From Norana najaformis (Eukaryota > Annelida > Clitellata > Crassiclitellata > Hormogastridae), in assembly GCA_964023275.1 (NCBI GenBank), contig OZ029921.1, positions 837,501 to 901,500 on the forward strand: 64,000 bases of DNA, read 5' to 3'. Of this stretch, positions 38,442-50,100 are shown piece after piece. Positions within the stretch are counted from its first letter, which is position 1; every line of letters starts with the position of its first letter. The position numbers and the translations under genes were made by a program. Below the pieces are notes generated by a model, which did no database searches, was not told where the DNA came from, and worked only from the letters and a program-made list of their open reading frames with translations.

Positions 38442-39722
38442 ACCTTGGGCAACTTAGTTTATTTTCTTTCTCTCTCTCTCTCTCTCCCTCTCCGGTGTCG
38501 AACTTAGACAGTTTCTGGACACAGGGCCAGTTGAAGCATGCAAGCAAGCAGGATAGCAAATGAAGCAAGCAGTTGAAGGAAGCAAGCTAGAAGTTGCAGT
38601 TGAAGTTCAAGCAAGCAGTTTCGCTCAGGCAGGTGCACTTGCAGTTAAAGCAAGCAGCTGAAGCAAGCAGCAGTTCAGGGAAACAAACTTGGGAAGGAAT
38701 GAAGAAATCTAATTTTCTGATATTCAGAGTCTTCCATAATTTTACAAACGAGATGATGAATTTATAAAAAATCTACTGACATTTAGCGAATACAATTTAA
38801 CATGCGTTAAAGGATCTACTGAATGAAGGAGATTTGACATCGGTCTATTCAGTAAGTATGTAAGTGAGCAGTTCATTTATCAGAAAAAGGTTCAAACACT
38901 ACGCGAAAACCAATCGCCCAATTTATGTCACTGGGGCCAAACAGATAAAATAATAAATTGTTACTAGTGTGGCTGTGGAAATCGAATTTCCTGAAAATCT
39001 TATTTCTCCGTACAAAATGGCGAGCGTTGAAAGAATTCATAAATGCACTAAAAGCTGGATTGCTAAAAAAAATCAGCTGCCATCTAGCGAATGTAATTTA
39101 AATAGCAGCATTAATACGTTAGGTACATGGCAGAGGATGATTTATCAAACCAGCTTCTTATAAATGTTAATTTTTTTCATCGCTCGCCATTTTGTGATAA
39201 TTTATTGAGGTGTCAGAATTCAGAAGAGCAGCTAACAGCATTGATGCCTATATATAAGAAGCATTTCCCTTAATTCCCATCATTTCTTCTTTTCTTTGCT
39301 CTTCTTCATTTTCTTCCTCTTCCTTTTGTTTGCTCTCTAATTCGATCTTCAATATTTTCAACTCTTCTTTTCTTTTTTCTTCCTATTCTCACCTGTTCCT
39401 CTTCTTTCTTTGTTTATTAGATTACATCTCTTCATTTTCATCATTTTTCTCTTCTCCTTTTTCCATCTCATTTTCCTGAAACTTCTTCCTCCTCTTCCTC
39501 CTCCTCCTCTTCGTCTTCCTTCTTCTCCTCTTCCTCCTCCTCTTCTAACTATTTTAAAATCAGATAATAGATTGATTAGACTCACTAGCATCTTGCAGGT
39601 TCTTCCTCTATTGATGTCAGCTCCTCATTCAGCGTTTCTTCTTGTCATGAAGATGTTGCATGTGATGCTCTCGTCGGTGAAGCTGGATCTATAAAAACCA
39701 CCACACATCTCAAGAAATCCCA
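35062..39722 (+). CDS. Unidentified Ser-rich protein, two internal exons
   Basis: Not recognised. Exon 35062-35176 (AG before, GTAAGT after) reads VSGSGLLTACNDSAKQQN then SAIRQLNGSRKQHKL. Exon 39600-39722 (TTGCAG before, GTAAAT after) reads SSSIDVSSSFSVSSCHED then ALVGEAG and TTTHLKKSQ. The first ends in phase 1 and the second opens in phase 1, giving one joined open frame; the other frames contain stops. The start and end exons are not found. The donor of the first exon lies inside the left arm of a large inverted repeat, and a tandem array plus a LINE fill the 4.4-kb intron. No domain visible; probably a disordered region of a larger protein, or possibly not a gene at all. Confidence 0.4.
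35140..35799. repeat. Large imperfect inverted repeat (~660 bp hairpin)
   Basis: Left arm 35140-~35443, right arm ~35460-35799. Outer ends CGTCAACTGAACGGATCAA (35140-35158) and its complement (35781-35799). AGCATAAACTAAGTAAG and its complement come next, then CT-rich against GA-rich stretches, then TTTTGGCTCGGCTCTC against its complement. The centre is about 17 bp (TTTGGCACTTTGCCAA), itself symmetric. Each arm also contains a smaller palindrome, CATCGACTGCGNCGCAGTCGATG (35264-35286, 35600-35622). Arms differ by a 20-bp duplication in the left arm and a short insertion near the right outer end. Confidence 0.92.
35876..36650. repeat. Tandem array, ~205-235-bp unit, three copies plus partial
   Basis: Unit contains AATCAGTAGCAGAGGA, AGCAAGCGGAAGGAATGAAG, ACTAAACGATACCTTACAAG, CCAATCTAGG and CATAACGCAAACGATTA, followed by a CT-rich stretch. 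GGAAGGAATGAAG recurs at about 36131, 36330 and 36568. CT tracts (36045-36075, 36220-36280, 36415-36520) vary in length between copies. Confidence 0.85.
37505..38154 (-). mobile_element. 5'-truncated CR1/L2-like non-LTR retrotransposon
   Basis: The minus-strand frame 38154-37681 encodes the C-terminal end of a reverse-transcriptase ORF: ITAVLKSLHWLKIPERIEYK, LTYNTLQSSQPSYLRQLF, LRSTRSSS, FGNRSIAIATPPLWNKLP. These are the standard thumb-and-tail motifs of CR1/L2/jockey-type elements. The frame is followed by the 3' UTR, the terminal GGGCGCTGTAGAAATCTTGG and a short TTACGAT tail at about 37510-37530. The element lacks its endonuclease and catalytic RT core. It interrupts a family F repeat, whose flanks are at about 37520 and about 38200. 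Confidence 0.88.
38345..38440. repeat. (CT)n dinucleotide repeat
   Basis: About 40 uninterrupted CT units; a second short CT tract follows at 38468-38488. Confidence 0.95.
38525..38690. repeat. AGCAAGCAGTTGAAG-type minisatellite
   Basis: Loosely repeated AAGCAAGC/GCAGTTGAAG units of about 12-20 bp. Confidence 0.65.
39235..39555. repeat. Polypyrimidine (TTC/TCC) tract
   Basis: Over 300 bp of almost pure C/T ending about 45 bp before the exon at 39600. It could act as an extended polypyrimidine tract. Confidence 0.85.
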
Positions 39723-42354
39723 GGTAAATTAAGAAGCCTAGAGATAATAGCACTAGTTTTACATGACTAAGGATAGATTCTTCGTTCTGAGGATACAGCA
39801 TGGCAAGCACAGTGAAGTTAGGCATGGTTAGCACTTGAATGGGAGAAGATCCATTGCAGAACAAGCCACCTATGCCAATCAACCACCATCCCCTCGAGTC
39901 GGTATAAGGGGAAGGATTCAGTTTAGTTTTTATTATTTATGCATTTATTGAGCAGCGCCGTCTAATGACTAAAAGCAATTGATTGGGCTGAGCAATTGCG
40001 AGTGAAGGACTTGCTCAAGGACCCTACAGCTTTAAAATGAAAACTTGCCTCTTCAGTTTAGAGTAAAGGATGGTCTCGGTGTGAGTTGCACCAATTGTCC
40101 GACTTATCTTACGAATTCGCCAACTCTTCGTGAACTCTTGCAATATCTGCGCTGGTCTTTCACTCAAAACTGAAAACTATTTACTTTTAATTATTCGAAT
40201 AAAACGCGTCTCTCAATATCAACTCAAAATCAGTACAAATCCAAAGGCACTGTGCTGCCCCCTTGCGCCCAAACCACAGATCGACGTACAAGTATCCACG
40301 CCTGTCAAGTCGTACCTTGTATAACTGAAGAGGTCTGGGACGAGGAGGAGCGCTCTAACCAAACGGCCATCCACCAAATGTCTGTTTTCAAACGATTTGC
40401 ATATCGTAGACGAGTCTTGATTGAGTGTAGTCAGCAAACCGTGACCGTTTTTAACAAGTTTGAAGTGAAACGTAAGAGCGTTCAAACCAATCGGCCAGCT
40501 TAGTACATGCCTGTTTTCAAACGATTTGTATACTGTAGATGGGTGCGTGGTCAACGAACCGTGACGGTGTGTAAAAGTTGTGGAGCGAAAAGAAGGAGTG
40601 CTCAGTCCAATCGGTCAGCGTACCACAAGACTGTTTTCAAACGATTTGCATAGGACAGACGGGTCAGTAAACCGTGACCGCGTTTAACAGGCGTGGAGTG
40701 AGAAGGAGCGCTTAAACTAATCGGCCATGATAAAGCCAAAAATGGGACAAATACTATAAAAATTACCCTAAGCATACACGAGCATCCTTATTATACAGCC
40801 TAAAGTTTGCCTTCGTGCTATCTTGAGCATATTAGGGCAGGTGACCAGCGCTCTCCCTTGCCGGCTGATCTTCTTACTGATAGTTCTGCTGTTATTTAGC
40901 TAATATAATAGAAATAAATGCATGAACACAAGCTAAAAGATAATAATTCTACCAACATCTAGGAAATAAAATTTAAAAAACGTAACAACATCCATTATGT
41001 AAAGGACATTTGACATTTGCTTCTTACGTAAGGCCCACATACTACTTTCAAACCATCATGCAGCCACCGTCTCATTGAAGTAATTGTATCAAAAATGTTT
41101 TATCTTCTATCTTTTCCATCTTCTACTTTTTATCTTTTATCTTTTCCATCTTCTAGTTCGTGTTTATGTCACTAGGGCATAAGGTCTAGCAGATAAAATA
41201 ATAAATTCTTACCAGTTTCGCCGTGGAAATCGAATTTTCTGATATTGGGAGTCGTCCTCAACAATGTAATAGAAGAACTAGAGGAAGTGCTGCCGTGTAT
41301 TGGGATTACGGCAGCAGAAATGACGTATCACTAGGCCAGCTGTTAGACGGGTCAGCTGTCAACAACGCATCTGCCAAGGCAATTAGGATGTGGAATTTGG
41401 CCAAATTTATAACAAAATATCTTTGTCTCCAGCCCCACTGAATTTTGTTTGTTATTTCTAACTCGCGTATGGGACGCTAATTTTGTGTTTTCGTTACGTA
41501 GGTGGAATAACTGAGCCTACGTTAACATGTTCTCAGGCGCCTCTGCGTGAGGATGCCGGTTCATGGACCGATCGTGGCTTTTTCAGAGATTTTAATCTCG
41601 GGCTAGCACCTTAAATGGCGTGGTACCCTTTTAAACGGTCAGCGGTGATGAAGGATCTCACCCCAGAAATTAATTGAAAAATGATCGGGGTCTAGGCCTT
41701 ACGGTCGTTATAGAAAAGGTGTACATTTACTTTTTCACTAGTCCCTGACAATGCACGTCTTCTCTTAGAGTAATTTGCATACACTGTAACTCTATAGGTC
41801 TTTGAATAGGGCCAATTGTGGTAAATAGGCTTTCATAGTAGCTGAGCAAAGTAAGTTACCACATTACTTGAAATCCACTTAAATTGATTACTTTGGCACA
41901 ATTTGTTAACAGCATCATCAATATCATCATCATCATCATCATCGTCATAGCCATCATCACAGTTAACTGAAAATAATAAACACAAAGTAACTTCAAGTTG
42001 CCTTTATTAAAGCAATCTCCACTAAACCTAGTCAATAAAACAGTAGCAATAATAATAAGATGCATAAAACTTTCTCAATTACAAAACACATAAAGACAGC
42101 TAACAGTTCACTGCCCTTTAAAAAACAACTGTCTTATTGCAGATAGAATGACAGTTTTCACCCTGTACAAGTCTAGAGTAAGTTTTGCATTAACGACGCA
42201 GTCTAATAATTGTCAGGCAATGGACATGATCAGATTAACCTGGTGGTTTTTCATTGGTGTGCTTTCCAGCCCATGCTCAGCAAGAGCATAGTCAGATACA
42301 GATAAAAAGTTAAAAACTCTTCTGCTAAAGGAACTGATACTAACGTGGTTAGTA
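39723..42354. other. Region without a supported gene
   Basis: Holds a reversed SINE family A copy (39938-40026), a LINE remnant (40095-40185), the ~125-bp tandem repeat (40345-40740) and a short frame 41223-41441 (+) whose first half lies in a family F remnant. The second half (AVYWDYGSRNDVSLGQLLDG) looks protein-like, but no splice-consistent partner is found. The stretch 41450-42350 shows SINE-like pieces and an ATC tract (41915-41950). Confidence 0.5.
40345..40740. repeat. Tandem repeat, three copies of ~121-127 bp
   Basis: CTGTTTTCAAACGATTTG at about 40382, 40509 and 40630, each followed by AACCGTGACSG, then AAGTGAAACG or GGAGTGAGAAGG, and AATCGGCCA. A single divergent copy is at 33230-33350 (CTGTTTTCAGGCGATTTGCA). 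Confidence 0.85.
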
Positions 42355-42695
42355 CTAAAGCAAAGGAACTACGGTTCCTATGTTTCCCATTAATGTTACT
42401 AAAGCAAAGGAACTGTGGTTCCTATGTTTCCCGTTAATGTTATTAAAGCAAAGGAACTACGGTTCCTATATTTCCCATTAATGTTACTAAAGCAAAGGAA
42501 CTGTGGTTCCTATGTTTCCCATTAATGTTACTAAAGCAAAGGAACTGTGGTTCCTATGTTTCCCATTAATGTTACTAAAGCAAAGGAACTGTGGTTCCTA
42601 TGTTTCCCATTAATGTTACTAAAGCAAAGGAACTGTGGTTCCTATGTTTCCCATTAATGTTACTAAAGCAAAGGAACTGTGGTTCCTGTTTCCCG
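42355..42695. repeat. 44-bp minisatellite, about eight copies
   Basis: Unit AAAGCAAAGGAACTGTGG then TTCCTATGTTTCCCATTAAT and GTTACT, starting at about 42357, 42401, 42445, 42489, 42533, 42577, 42621 and 42665. Copies are over 90% identical. Each unit contains AGGAAC...GTTCCT, able to fold as a small hairpin. It lies just downstream of the stop codon of the minus-strand gene, probably in its 3' UTR. Confidence 0.95.
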
Positions 42696-42829
42696 TTCGG
42701 AAAACGTCTATAGCGCAGTTGTAGTAATACACAAGGCATCAATCTATGGTCACTTCTAAGCAAAGCCTTATCTCGAAATACAATCCCTTGGACAGAACCA
42801 GTTGAGATCCATGTTTTTCTATGTTTTTT

Positions 42830-44140
42830 CTATGTTCCATGTGTTCTGATAATTCCATATGTTCCATGTGTTCCATGCGTTCCACGTGTTCCGTGATGAT
42901 GTCTGACCAGACTGCTCGGTCGTATTCGATGGTTCTTGATGAGGTTCCTCTTGCAGTACGTGCTCAGTTCGCGCCTTCGGAGCACGATCTTTGACCCCTC
43001 CGAAGTCTCCCCCTCCATCACGGTCTCCATGGGGGCGCAGTCCATCACCCCAACCGAATAGTCGAACCCTCTACCGGCTAGGTCGTAGTTGACGCGGGAG
43101 TCGTTCGTCTGGGGCTGGTCGAAGTGCGAGGAGTGGTCTTCCCCTCGAACCATCTGGTGCCAGGCCTTGACCGTCCTGCTGGCATCGACCACTGCCACTC
43201 CCCTGACCAGCGCCGTCACCACGAGCCAGTTGTCATATCCGGCGCGACCGATCACAAACTCTGGAATCGACTGCCAGTCGAAACCACTTCGCTTCGTCAG
43301 AAAGTAGTCCTGTGCGCTCTTCAGGGTCGCTTCCGGCCGCTGCTGGCTCACTTCCGGTTCTTGCTGACGTACTACCGGTCGTTGTTGACGCATTTTCGGT
43401 TCTTGCCTACCAACTTCCGGTTGCTGCTTGAGCACTTCTGGTCGTTGGAGACGCACTTCCGGCACGGAGCATTCGGTTGCCGGACAGTCGGTTCGCGCCC
43501 CGATGATAAGAAGACTGGGAAGTTGGTCAAGAACTATGGATAGGTCGGTCAGAGTCTTGATAAGACTTGGGTCGAATAACAGGTCGCCGTTGGCATACCC
43601 GTAGTAGGAGCTTCGGAACGCCGAGATCGCGTGCTGGAACATCCACTTCAAAACTGGAATGTTCTTCTCCGACGTTCCCTCGCATGGTAGGACCTTCCAG
43701 CCACGTTCTCTGGCGTACTGCTCTAGCGTATCGTTGCCCTTGGAGATCTCCGTACTGGGTACGGTGTAGAGTATGGGTTGAACGAGCGGTCGAAGTTTGG
43801 ACCAGTTCTCGATCGTGCGGCGATGAACTGGTTCTCTGATCGGAGAATCCTTGAAGCTTGTGAACAGCGTCAACATGGCTTCATCTGGACTTCTCGTCGT
43901 ACCCACCGCTGGATGGTTGCCTCTTGGGTAATTCGGGGAACGCCGTAAGCGCAGGTACGTGGTACTGAGCGACGGCTGAAGCACTGACTTACTGACGCGT
44001 TGACTTACCGACACCTTGCTACGTTGAAGGTTGGGAGCGAGGAAGACGAAGAAGGTAGCGAGGATAACAGCTGAGCAGAGGAAGGAGTTCCTACGACGCG
44101 AATACGTTGAGAAAGAGCAGTACATGGCTGAGTTAAACAC
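42830..44140 (-). CDS. Probable type II membrane protein, glycosyltransferase-like, 436 aa
   Basis: Single exon. Short basic cytosolic start, then one hydrophobic segment at residues 19-36 (FLCSAVILATFFVFLAP), the layout of a Golgi/ER type II enzyme. The lumenal part has SYYGYANGDLLFDPSLIKTL (about 178-197) and IPEFVIGRAGYDNWLVVTA (about 292-310), which resemble motifs of GT-A-fold sugar transferases with an acidic metal-site region, but I cannot name the family. A 21-bp coding minisatellite gives about six Q/R-Q-x-P-E-V heptads at residues 227-272 between those motifs. The C-terminus (about 414-436) is a second repeat of HGT triplets. Codon use is ordinary and no stop interrupts. The start could also be Met6. 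Function inferred from layout only. Confidence 0.7.
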   Translation of the reverse strand: MFNSAMYCSFSTYSRRRNSFLCSAVILATFFVFLAPNLQRSKVSVSQRVSKSVLQPSLSTTYLRLRRSPNYPRGNHPAVGTTRSPDEAMLTLFTSFKDSPIREPVHRRTIENWSKLRPLVQPILYTVPSTEISKGNDTLEQYARERGWKVLPCEGTSEKNIPVLKWMFQHAISAFRSSYYGYANGDLLFDPSLIKTLTDLSIVLDQLPSLLIIGARTDCPATECSVPEVRLQRPEVLKQQPEVGRQEPKMRQQRPVVRQQEPEVSQQRPEATLKSAQDYFLTKRSGFDWQSIPEFVIGRAGYDNWLVVTALVRGVAVVDASRTVKAWHQMVRGEDHSSHFDQPQTNDSRVNYDLAGRGFDYSVGVMDCAPMETVMEGETSEGSKIVLRRRELSTYCKRNLIKNHRIRPSSLVRHHHGTRGTHGTHGTYGIIRTHGT

Positions 44141-44221
44141 TGAAAACTACTCGAGAATGTCAAAGGCCTACGCAGTGTCGTTTGACAGTGAAAACTAATG
44201 CTGTGCCAGAATTCGATACAG

Positions 44222-44248
44222 GGTGTCAACACTAATAGGTTCAGTACG

Positions 44249-44284
<36 letters not shown>

Positions 44285-44430
44285 GGAAACGTTGTTGGAC
44301 AGACATACAGACAGACACATAGTTTGATGGACTGACTGTCTTCATGGCATCTCACCATCCATCCATCTATCCATCAATCCATCCATCCATCCCTCAATCA
44401 ATCAATCAATCAATCCATCCATCCATCCAC
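44222..44430. repeat. (TGTC)n and (ATCC)n microsatellites
   Basis: CTGT units at 44250-44285, reverse-complementary GACA units at 44298-44318, then ATCC/AATC units 44352-44430. Confidence 0.9.
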
Positions 44431-44574
44431 CTGTGTAATTAACAAATGTGCCAGGTGTTCTAATTATTCGACATCTTTATTACAAACCATCTTCAGCATG
44501 GCCTCAAGGCATGAACGGTGATTTTTGGCAAGCTACTTACAAGCGAATAGTCAGTTGTCTTGTGTTTATTTATG

Positions 44575-45180
<606 letters not shown>

Positions 45181-45540
45181 CCGATTTGTATACCTCCTTT
45201 TTATAAGACGCATAATCCTGTTCATCTTCCATTCTATTTCCGTTTCGAAGGTGGACCATTTCCTTCGTTGTTTTCAACCCACCGCACACGCTTCCAGACC
45301 AGTCTCGGAGGAGGGAGCGGACAGCGGGGGACCTGGAAGCCCACACCCCTCACATACTGCAGACGTCCCTTTCGATGTCGGATCCCGTCTCCGGAGGACA
45401 GGCTGTGAACCCGAGACACAAAGATTATCTCACGTGCAACTGGACACCAAGTTCTCCGCTGTTACACTCTTAATCCGTTGACAAAGGAGCCTGCTTAGTT
45501 AGCGCACACGGCTAATACAAGGATCCTGATACAACGTGGT
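45181..45540. other. Non-repetitive island between microsatellites
   Basis: GC-richer than its flanks. The + frame from about 45240 ([20 protein letters not shown]...) stays open to a stop near 45481, but two frames are open, there is no domain, and only a weak acceptor (TTTCGAAG). Not called as an exon. Confidence 0.3.
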
Positions 45541-45544
45541 TCAC

Positions 45545-45975
45545 AGGAATCACAGATTGATTCGTACATTTATCCATCTATTCATTTAATCATCCATTCA
45601 TTCAATCATCCACCCGTTCGTCCATTCATTCGTTCGTTCGTTCATTCATTCATGTGTTCGTTGGTTCATGTATTCTTTCGTTCATTCATTCATTCATTCA
45701 TTCATTTGTTCCTATATCCATTCACATATCCATTTATATATTTATGTAATTGTTCATGCGTTCGTTCGTTCGTTCTTACGTCGATTCGTCCATCGCTCCT
45801 TCCCCTCATTCGCTCATTTATTCTATCATTTGTTCGTTCCGTTCATCCGTCCATCCAAACGTCTATCCGTCCATTCATTCATTCATTTATTCATCCAGTC
45901 AGTCAGTCAGTCAGTCAGTCAGTCAGTCAGTCAGTCAGTCAGTCAGTCAGTCAGTCAGTCAGTCAGTCAATTCAT
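45545..45975. repeat. (ATTC)n and (CAGT)n compound microsatellite
   Basis: TTCATTCATTCG-type units, then about 75 bp of pure CAGT (45894-45969). Confidence 0.92.
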
Positions 45976-46304
45976 ATCTGTTCTGAAGCGATCCCAGCCC
46001 AGTCTCAGATAATGGCTTCGTCGTAACAGGACCTCTAAATAACCCGGTTCTTGACAGCATTACAGCATTACAACGAGTTTCTGGTGTATATATTAGAAAC
46101 ACGTTTTCTCTAACGCACCTGACATATACATTTTAACTTATTTATTGATGAGAAACAGCAACATGTATGGAGATTCCTGTATACATACATATATATATTT
46201 ATATATGATATAAAAATATGCATATATATGTGTGTGTGTGTGTCAGTATGTATATGCGTTAAGTATAAAACATCTAGAAATATATGGTGAATTCCATAGA
46301 TGTG

Positions 46305-46635
46305 GAACAGCATCCATCCATCCATCCATCCATCCATCCATCCATCCATCCATCCATCCACCCACCCATCCACCCACCCACCCATCCATCCATCCATACA
46401 TACATACATACATACATACATCCATCCATTCATACATACATACGTCCATTCACCCATCCATCCACACATCCATCCACCCACCATCCACCCATCCATCCAC
46501 ACATCCATCCACCCATCCATCCATCCACCCACCCATCCATCCTCCCCTCCCACCCACCATCCACCCACCATCCACCCATCCATCCACCCACCCACCCATC
46601 CACCCACCCATCCATCCATCCATCCATCCAGCTTG
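46305..46635. repeat. (CATC/CACC/CATA)n compound microsatellite
   Basis: Continuous tetranucleotide array of more than 320 bp with CATC, CACC and CATA variants. Confidence 0.95.
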
Positions 46636-47096
46636 TTCTGGTGGAATTAAGTGTGAGTGGAATGCATTAGTGAGCAAGGTAGCTCGGCGCTAGACCATGA
46701 AACGCCTCGGATTCTTTTAAATCGAACCCGAGCCAGAAAAGACAACCAGGTTAATTTCGAAGACATTAAGTAAGTATGTAAGCGGAGATCTTAGAGGAGG
46801 CAGCCGAAGTACAAGACGAGCGGGCAGCACTCCCAACTAAATGTAGGAAGTGATAAAGGAGATGGGAACGTATCGTCAGTGGGTGGGTAGTGCGCATGCG
46901 TAGTGAATCCGTGGACGCGTCTCATGAGGAAATCTGACAACAGATGGCGCGAGATGAATTTAGATTTTGAAGTCGATAGGTGGCTCATGAAATATATATA
47001 TAATATATATATATAGATGTCTAGTGTAATGGCCTATATTTCATACTTATATATATAAAATATATCTATATATATATATGAGTTGGCGCATGGAGC

Positions 47097-47132
47097 ATAT
47101 ATAAGGGCTTCAAACACGGACTTTGTTCAGTC
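47097..47132 (+). promoter_or_regulatory. Core promoter: TATA box and initiator
   Basis: TATATAAG at 47098-47105 and TCAGTC (initiator-like) at 47127-47132; the presumed start A at 47129 is 31 bp downstream of the TATA box, the normal spacing. A good splice donor (GAG|GTAAGT at 47168) closes a 39-bp leader exon. The local AT-rich tract (46985-47090) lowers the weight of a TATA match alone, but spacing and donor together support it. Confidence 0.5.
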
Positions 47133-50100
47133 GAAGAAAGAGCAGTCCCTACTTTTTCGAAAAAGAGGTAAGTCCGATGACATATGTCACTACCAACGAG
47201 GAGCTATAGTTAATCAAACGCATCTTAGTATGAAATAGGCGCTATATCAATCTTGCGTTGTTTGACTTAACGTGTTTTGAGCTGAAGTAAAAAGGCGCAG
47301 AAGTAAGGTAAGGTAATATAAGGTAAGGAGGTGATAACTAATTGTAAATTTAACGAAACTAGAGAGGATTTTCCAAACCCCAAACTCGGAGTTATGGATG
47401 AACGATTAATAGTATAGTAGGCCTAGTTCTAGTGTTTAACGACATCTTATGGCAGCAAAGGCCGTTGACGTCGCCCTCCTCCTTTATCCAGTCATGGGAC
47501 TGGCACTACCCGACTAAAGGCAGCGGCGCAGTTTGTCTCAACGATTGAACGAAACTGCCAATGTTAAGCGACAATATGTTGCTTCCAGGGCCGTTAAACA
47601 TCGACCAGTTCCAGACACCACCCACCGTAGCCATCTGACTGACTGCCTGCCAGATTCTTCGATCTTGACCTGGAACCGAACCTTTCCTGCCTATCGATTT
47701 TGTCTTGACTGAGCGACTGTGAATAAGCTGTTTCCTGCTACTTAGCTGTCTTGGGCGCTGTAGAAATCTCGAGTTTACGATTACCTTTTACAGGTGAGTG
47801 GAAACAATACACCAATAACTATCGATTTAACGACCAAAGGAGTATATAGTAGTAGTAGTTCCAGTGTTTAACGACATCTTATGGCATCAAAGGCCGTTGA
47901 CTTCGCCCTCCTCCTTTATCCAGGGACTGGCACTACCTCCAAACAAGGCAATAGTAGTAGTTCCTCAGTTTAACGTCATCTTATGTCATCAAAGGCCGTT
48001 GACTTCGCCCTCCTCCTTTATCCAGGCTTGGGACTGGCAGTACCTCCAAACAAGGCAGTGGCGGAGTTTAGAAATATATAGCATCGAGAATAGGTATTTA
48101 AAGGTGTCTAAATAGATTCGAATATTATTTATTGCTATTTAGTGTTTAGTGACATCTTGTGGCTGCCAGGGCCGTGGTCGTCGATTTTACCTTACTGTCC
48201 TTTATCCTACATTATATTATCTTCACTTTTGTTGCCTTATATTATCGAACTTACCTTACCTTACCTTATCTCACCTTATCGTACCAATCGTCTATCACTT
48301 GGATTTGAAAAAAAGGACTTGATTGCAGAGTCCAGTGAGAATGCAAGTTAAATAATTTAGTCCCATTCTCTTCAAGTTCAGTGCAATGACTTTTCGAAAT
48401 ATGCGTGACCACCGGCATTTCTCTGCCTCGGTGATTAAGTAAACCGATCCGTCTGTTGTTCGTCCCGCAGCGAACAGGTGGCGCCAGGCTAATCTGGTAT
48501 CGAATACGACTTATTACCTGCGCCCACTGCGTTAGAAGAAAGATGAAACCCCGTGTATGGCACAAAAAGGTATTGTGTTTGGCAAAGTATGTTTGTGTGT
48601 GACGAGATGGGGTTGCGGCTGCTGCTGTTGGACTGCGAGAAACTGATCTCGCACGTGGCTGGAGCTACTCGGCGCTTTATGAAATTTGAGAAAGGTTATG
48701 ATGCCCGCGAGCTGAACAGCAAGAAGAGAGGTTCAGAATACGAAACTACGGCTCTCTGATAATATTAATAATTTACTTTAAAATAAATAAACAGACATTT
48801 TAAAAATCGTTAAGCATTAAAAATGAAAATTATCATTATAGAATGCAATGTCGAGTCGTAGTCAACGACATCGGAATTATAACGACCTTACTTGTTATTT
48901 AAATATATGAACTTCTAAGCGCGTTAAATTAACTCTGCCACTGCCTTGTTTGGGGGTAGTGCCAGTCCCAAGCTTGGATAAAGGAGGAGGGCGACGTCAA
49001 CGGCATTTGATGCCATAAGATGTCGTTAAACTGAGGAACTACTACTAGCACGTTAAATTCAGCATTTCGTATCAAATTTAGTAATTATAATCTAAATTAA
49101 AAATTATCAAGTTCAGTGAAGTTTAGGCCTACTTTGTTTATCTGAAGCATTGATGACGCGTGGCTGAAAGTAAGTAAACCTGAATCTGAGATGGGGGGAT
49201 GAAGTGATTAGAAATAATGATAGCGAATTGTCAAGTGAAAATGGCCTCAGACACCTACGGGCGTTGTACCTATGGTTTACGATGATGATGATGAATTGGC
49301 AAGTCGGGGTTTTTGTGGTAGACGATTCCAAAAACGAGAACTGTTTCCACATATGTCCTGAACCTAGTTTTCATAGCAACAAGGCAGTATCGGAAGAACG
49401 CAAGAGTCTGGGAAGGCGATGATGGAATTAACAATGTCTTAAGCTATGACAGAAAGCTGGCGTTCTGGGCTATAAAAGTCGAGCATGTAATTTGTGTAAT
49501 GTTAGACTTGCAATTATTAGGCCTACTAATAATTAGGAATTGTTCCTAAGTTAGTCCTAATATTACCAGTAATGTTACTCAACGTTCGTGACTGCGCAGA
49601 AAAAACCGTCCGTCGTGCTATGGCGGGCTTCTCACGAGTCATACTGATCGTCTGCGTCATGACGTGTCTTGTCGTGCTCATGCCGACGAAGGCCTTTCCC
49701 GCACCTGAACTCCTGCGACCTGCGGGGTACCCTACGTACGAGTCAAGAGCCCGACGCGAGGGTCACGGACAACAGCCCAACGAATTCCCCATCGGTAACG
49801 GTATTATCAGCCTAATCTAATCTAATCTAATCTAGTCTCTCTTAAACCCCATAAGAATTGGTTAGTTTATTGTGTTCATTTCAAATTCTAAATCAGATTC
49901 TGGTTTAAGTCCTACTTTCGCCCCTATCTAACGGTCTCTACGTGCCTGCGTGAGACTGCCAGCAGAGATCTTCTCCAGCCATTTGAGCGTTATTCGCATG
50001 CAGACGGACTTAGCCTTTCTACCATCAGAGAAAGCTTTCACGCGGTGATGTAAATGCGCTATAGAAATGGCCAGACAAACTCCAAGTCTAGTTCACCAGC

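Larger units (their letters stand above)
36640..39185. repeat. Dispersed repeat family F cluster
   Basis: Blocks ACTACGCGAAAACCAATCGC, TTTCCTGAAAATCCGATTCC, CGTACAAAATGGCGAGCG and GCTGGATTGCTAAAAAA recur at 36760-36880, 37497-37525 plus 38235-38320 (split by a LINE), and 38898-39065. Another block, ATCTACTGACATTTAGCGAA, recurs at 37425 and 38770. A last remnant is at 41170-41265. No protein recognised. Confidence 0.75.

Noticed and set aside
40252..40503. 83-codon frame containing MSVFKRFAYRRR
   Set aside because: It lies in the 125-bp tandem repeat; the recurring SVFKRFAY motif is explained by the repeated DNA unit.
46110..46693. Frames of HPSIHPSI and GWMDGWMD type on both strands
   Set aside because: Products of the CATC/CACC tetranucleotide array; no start context, no domain.
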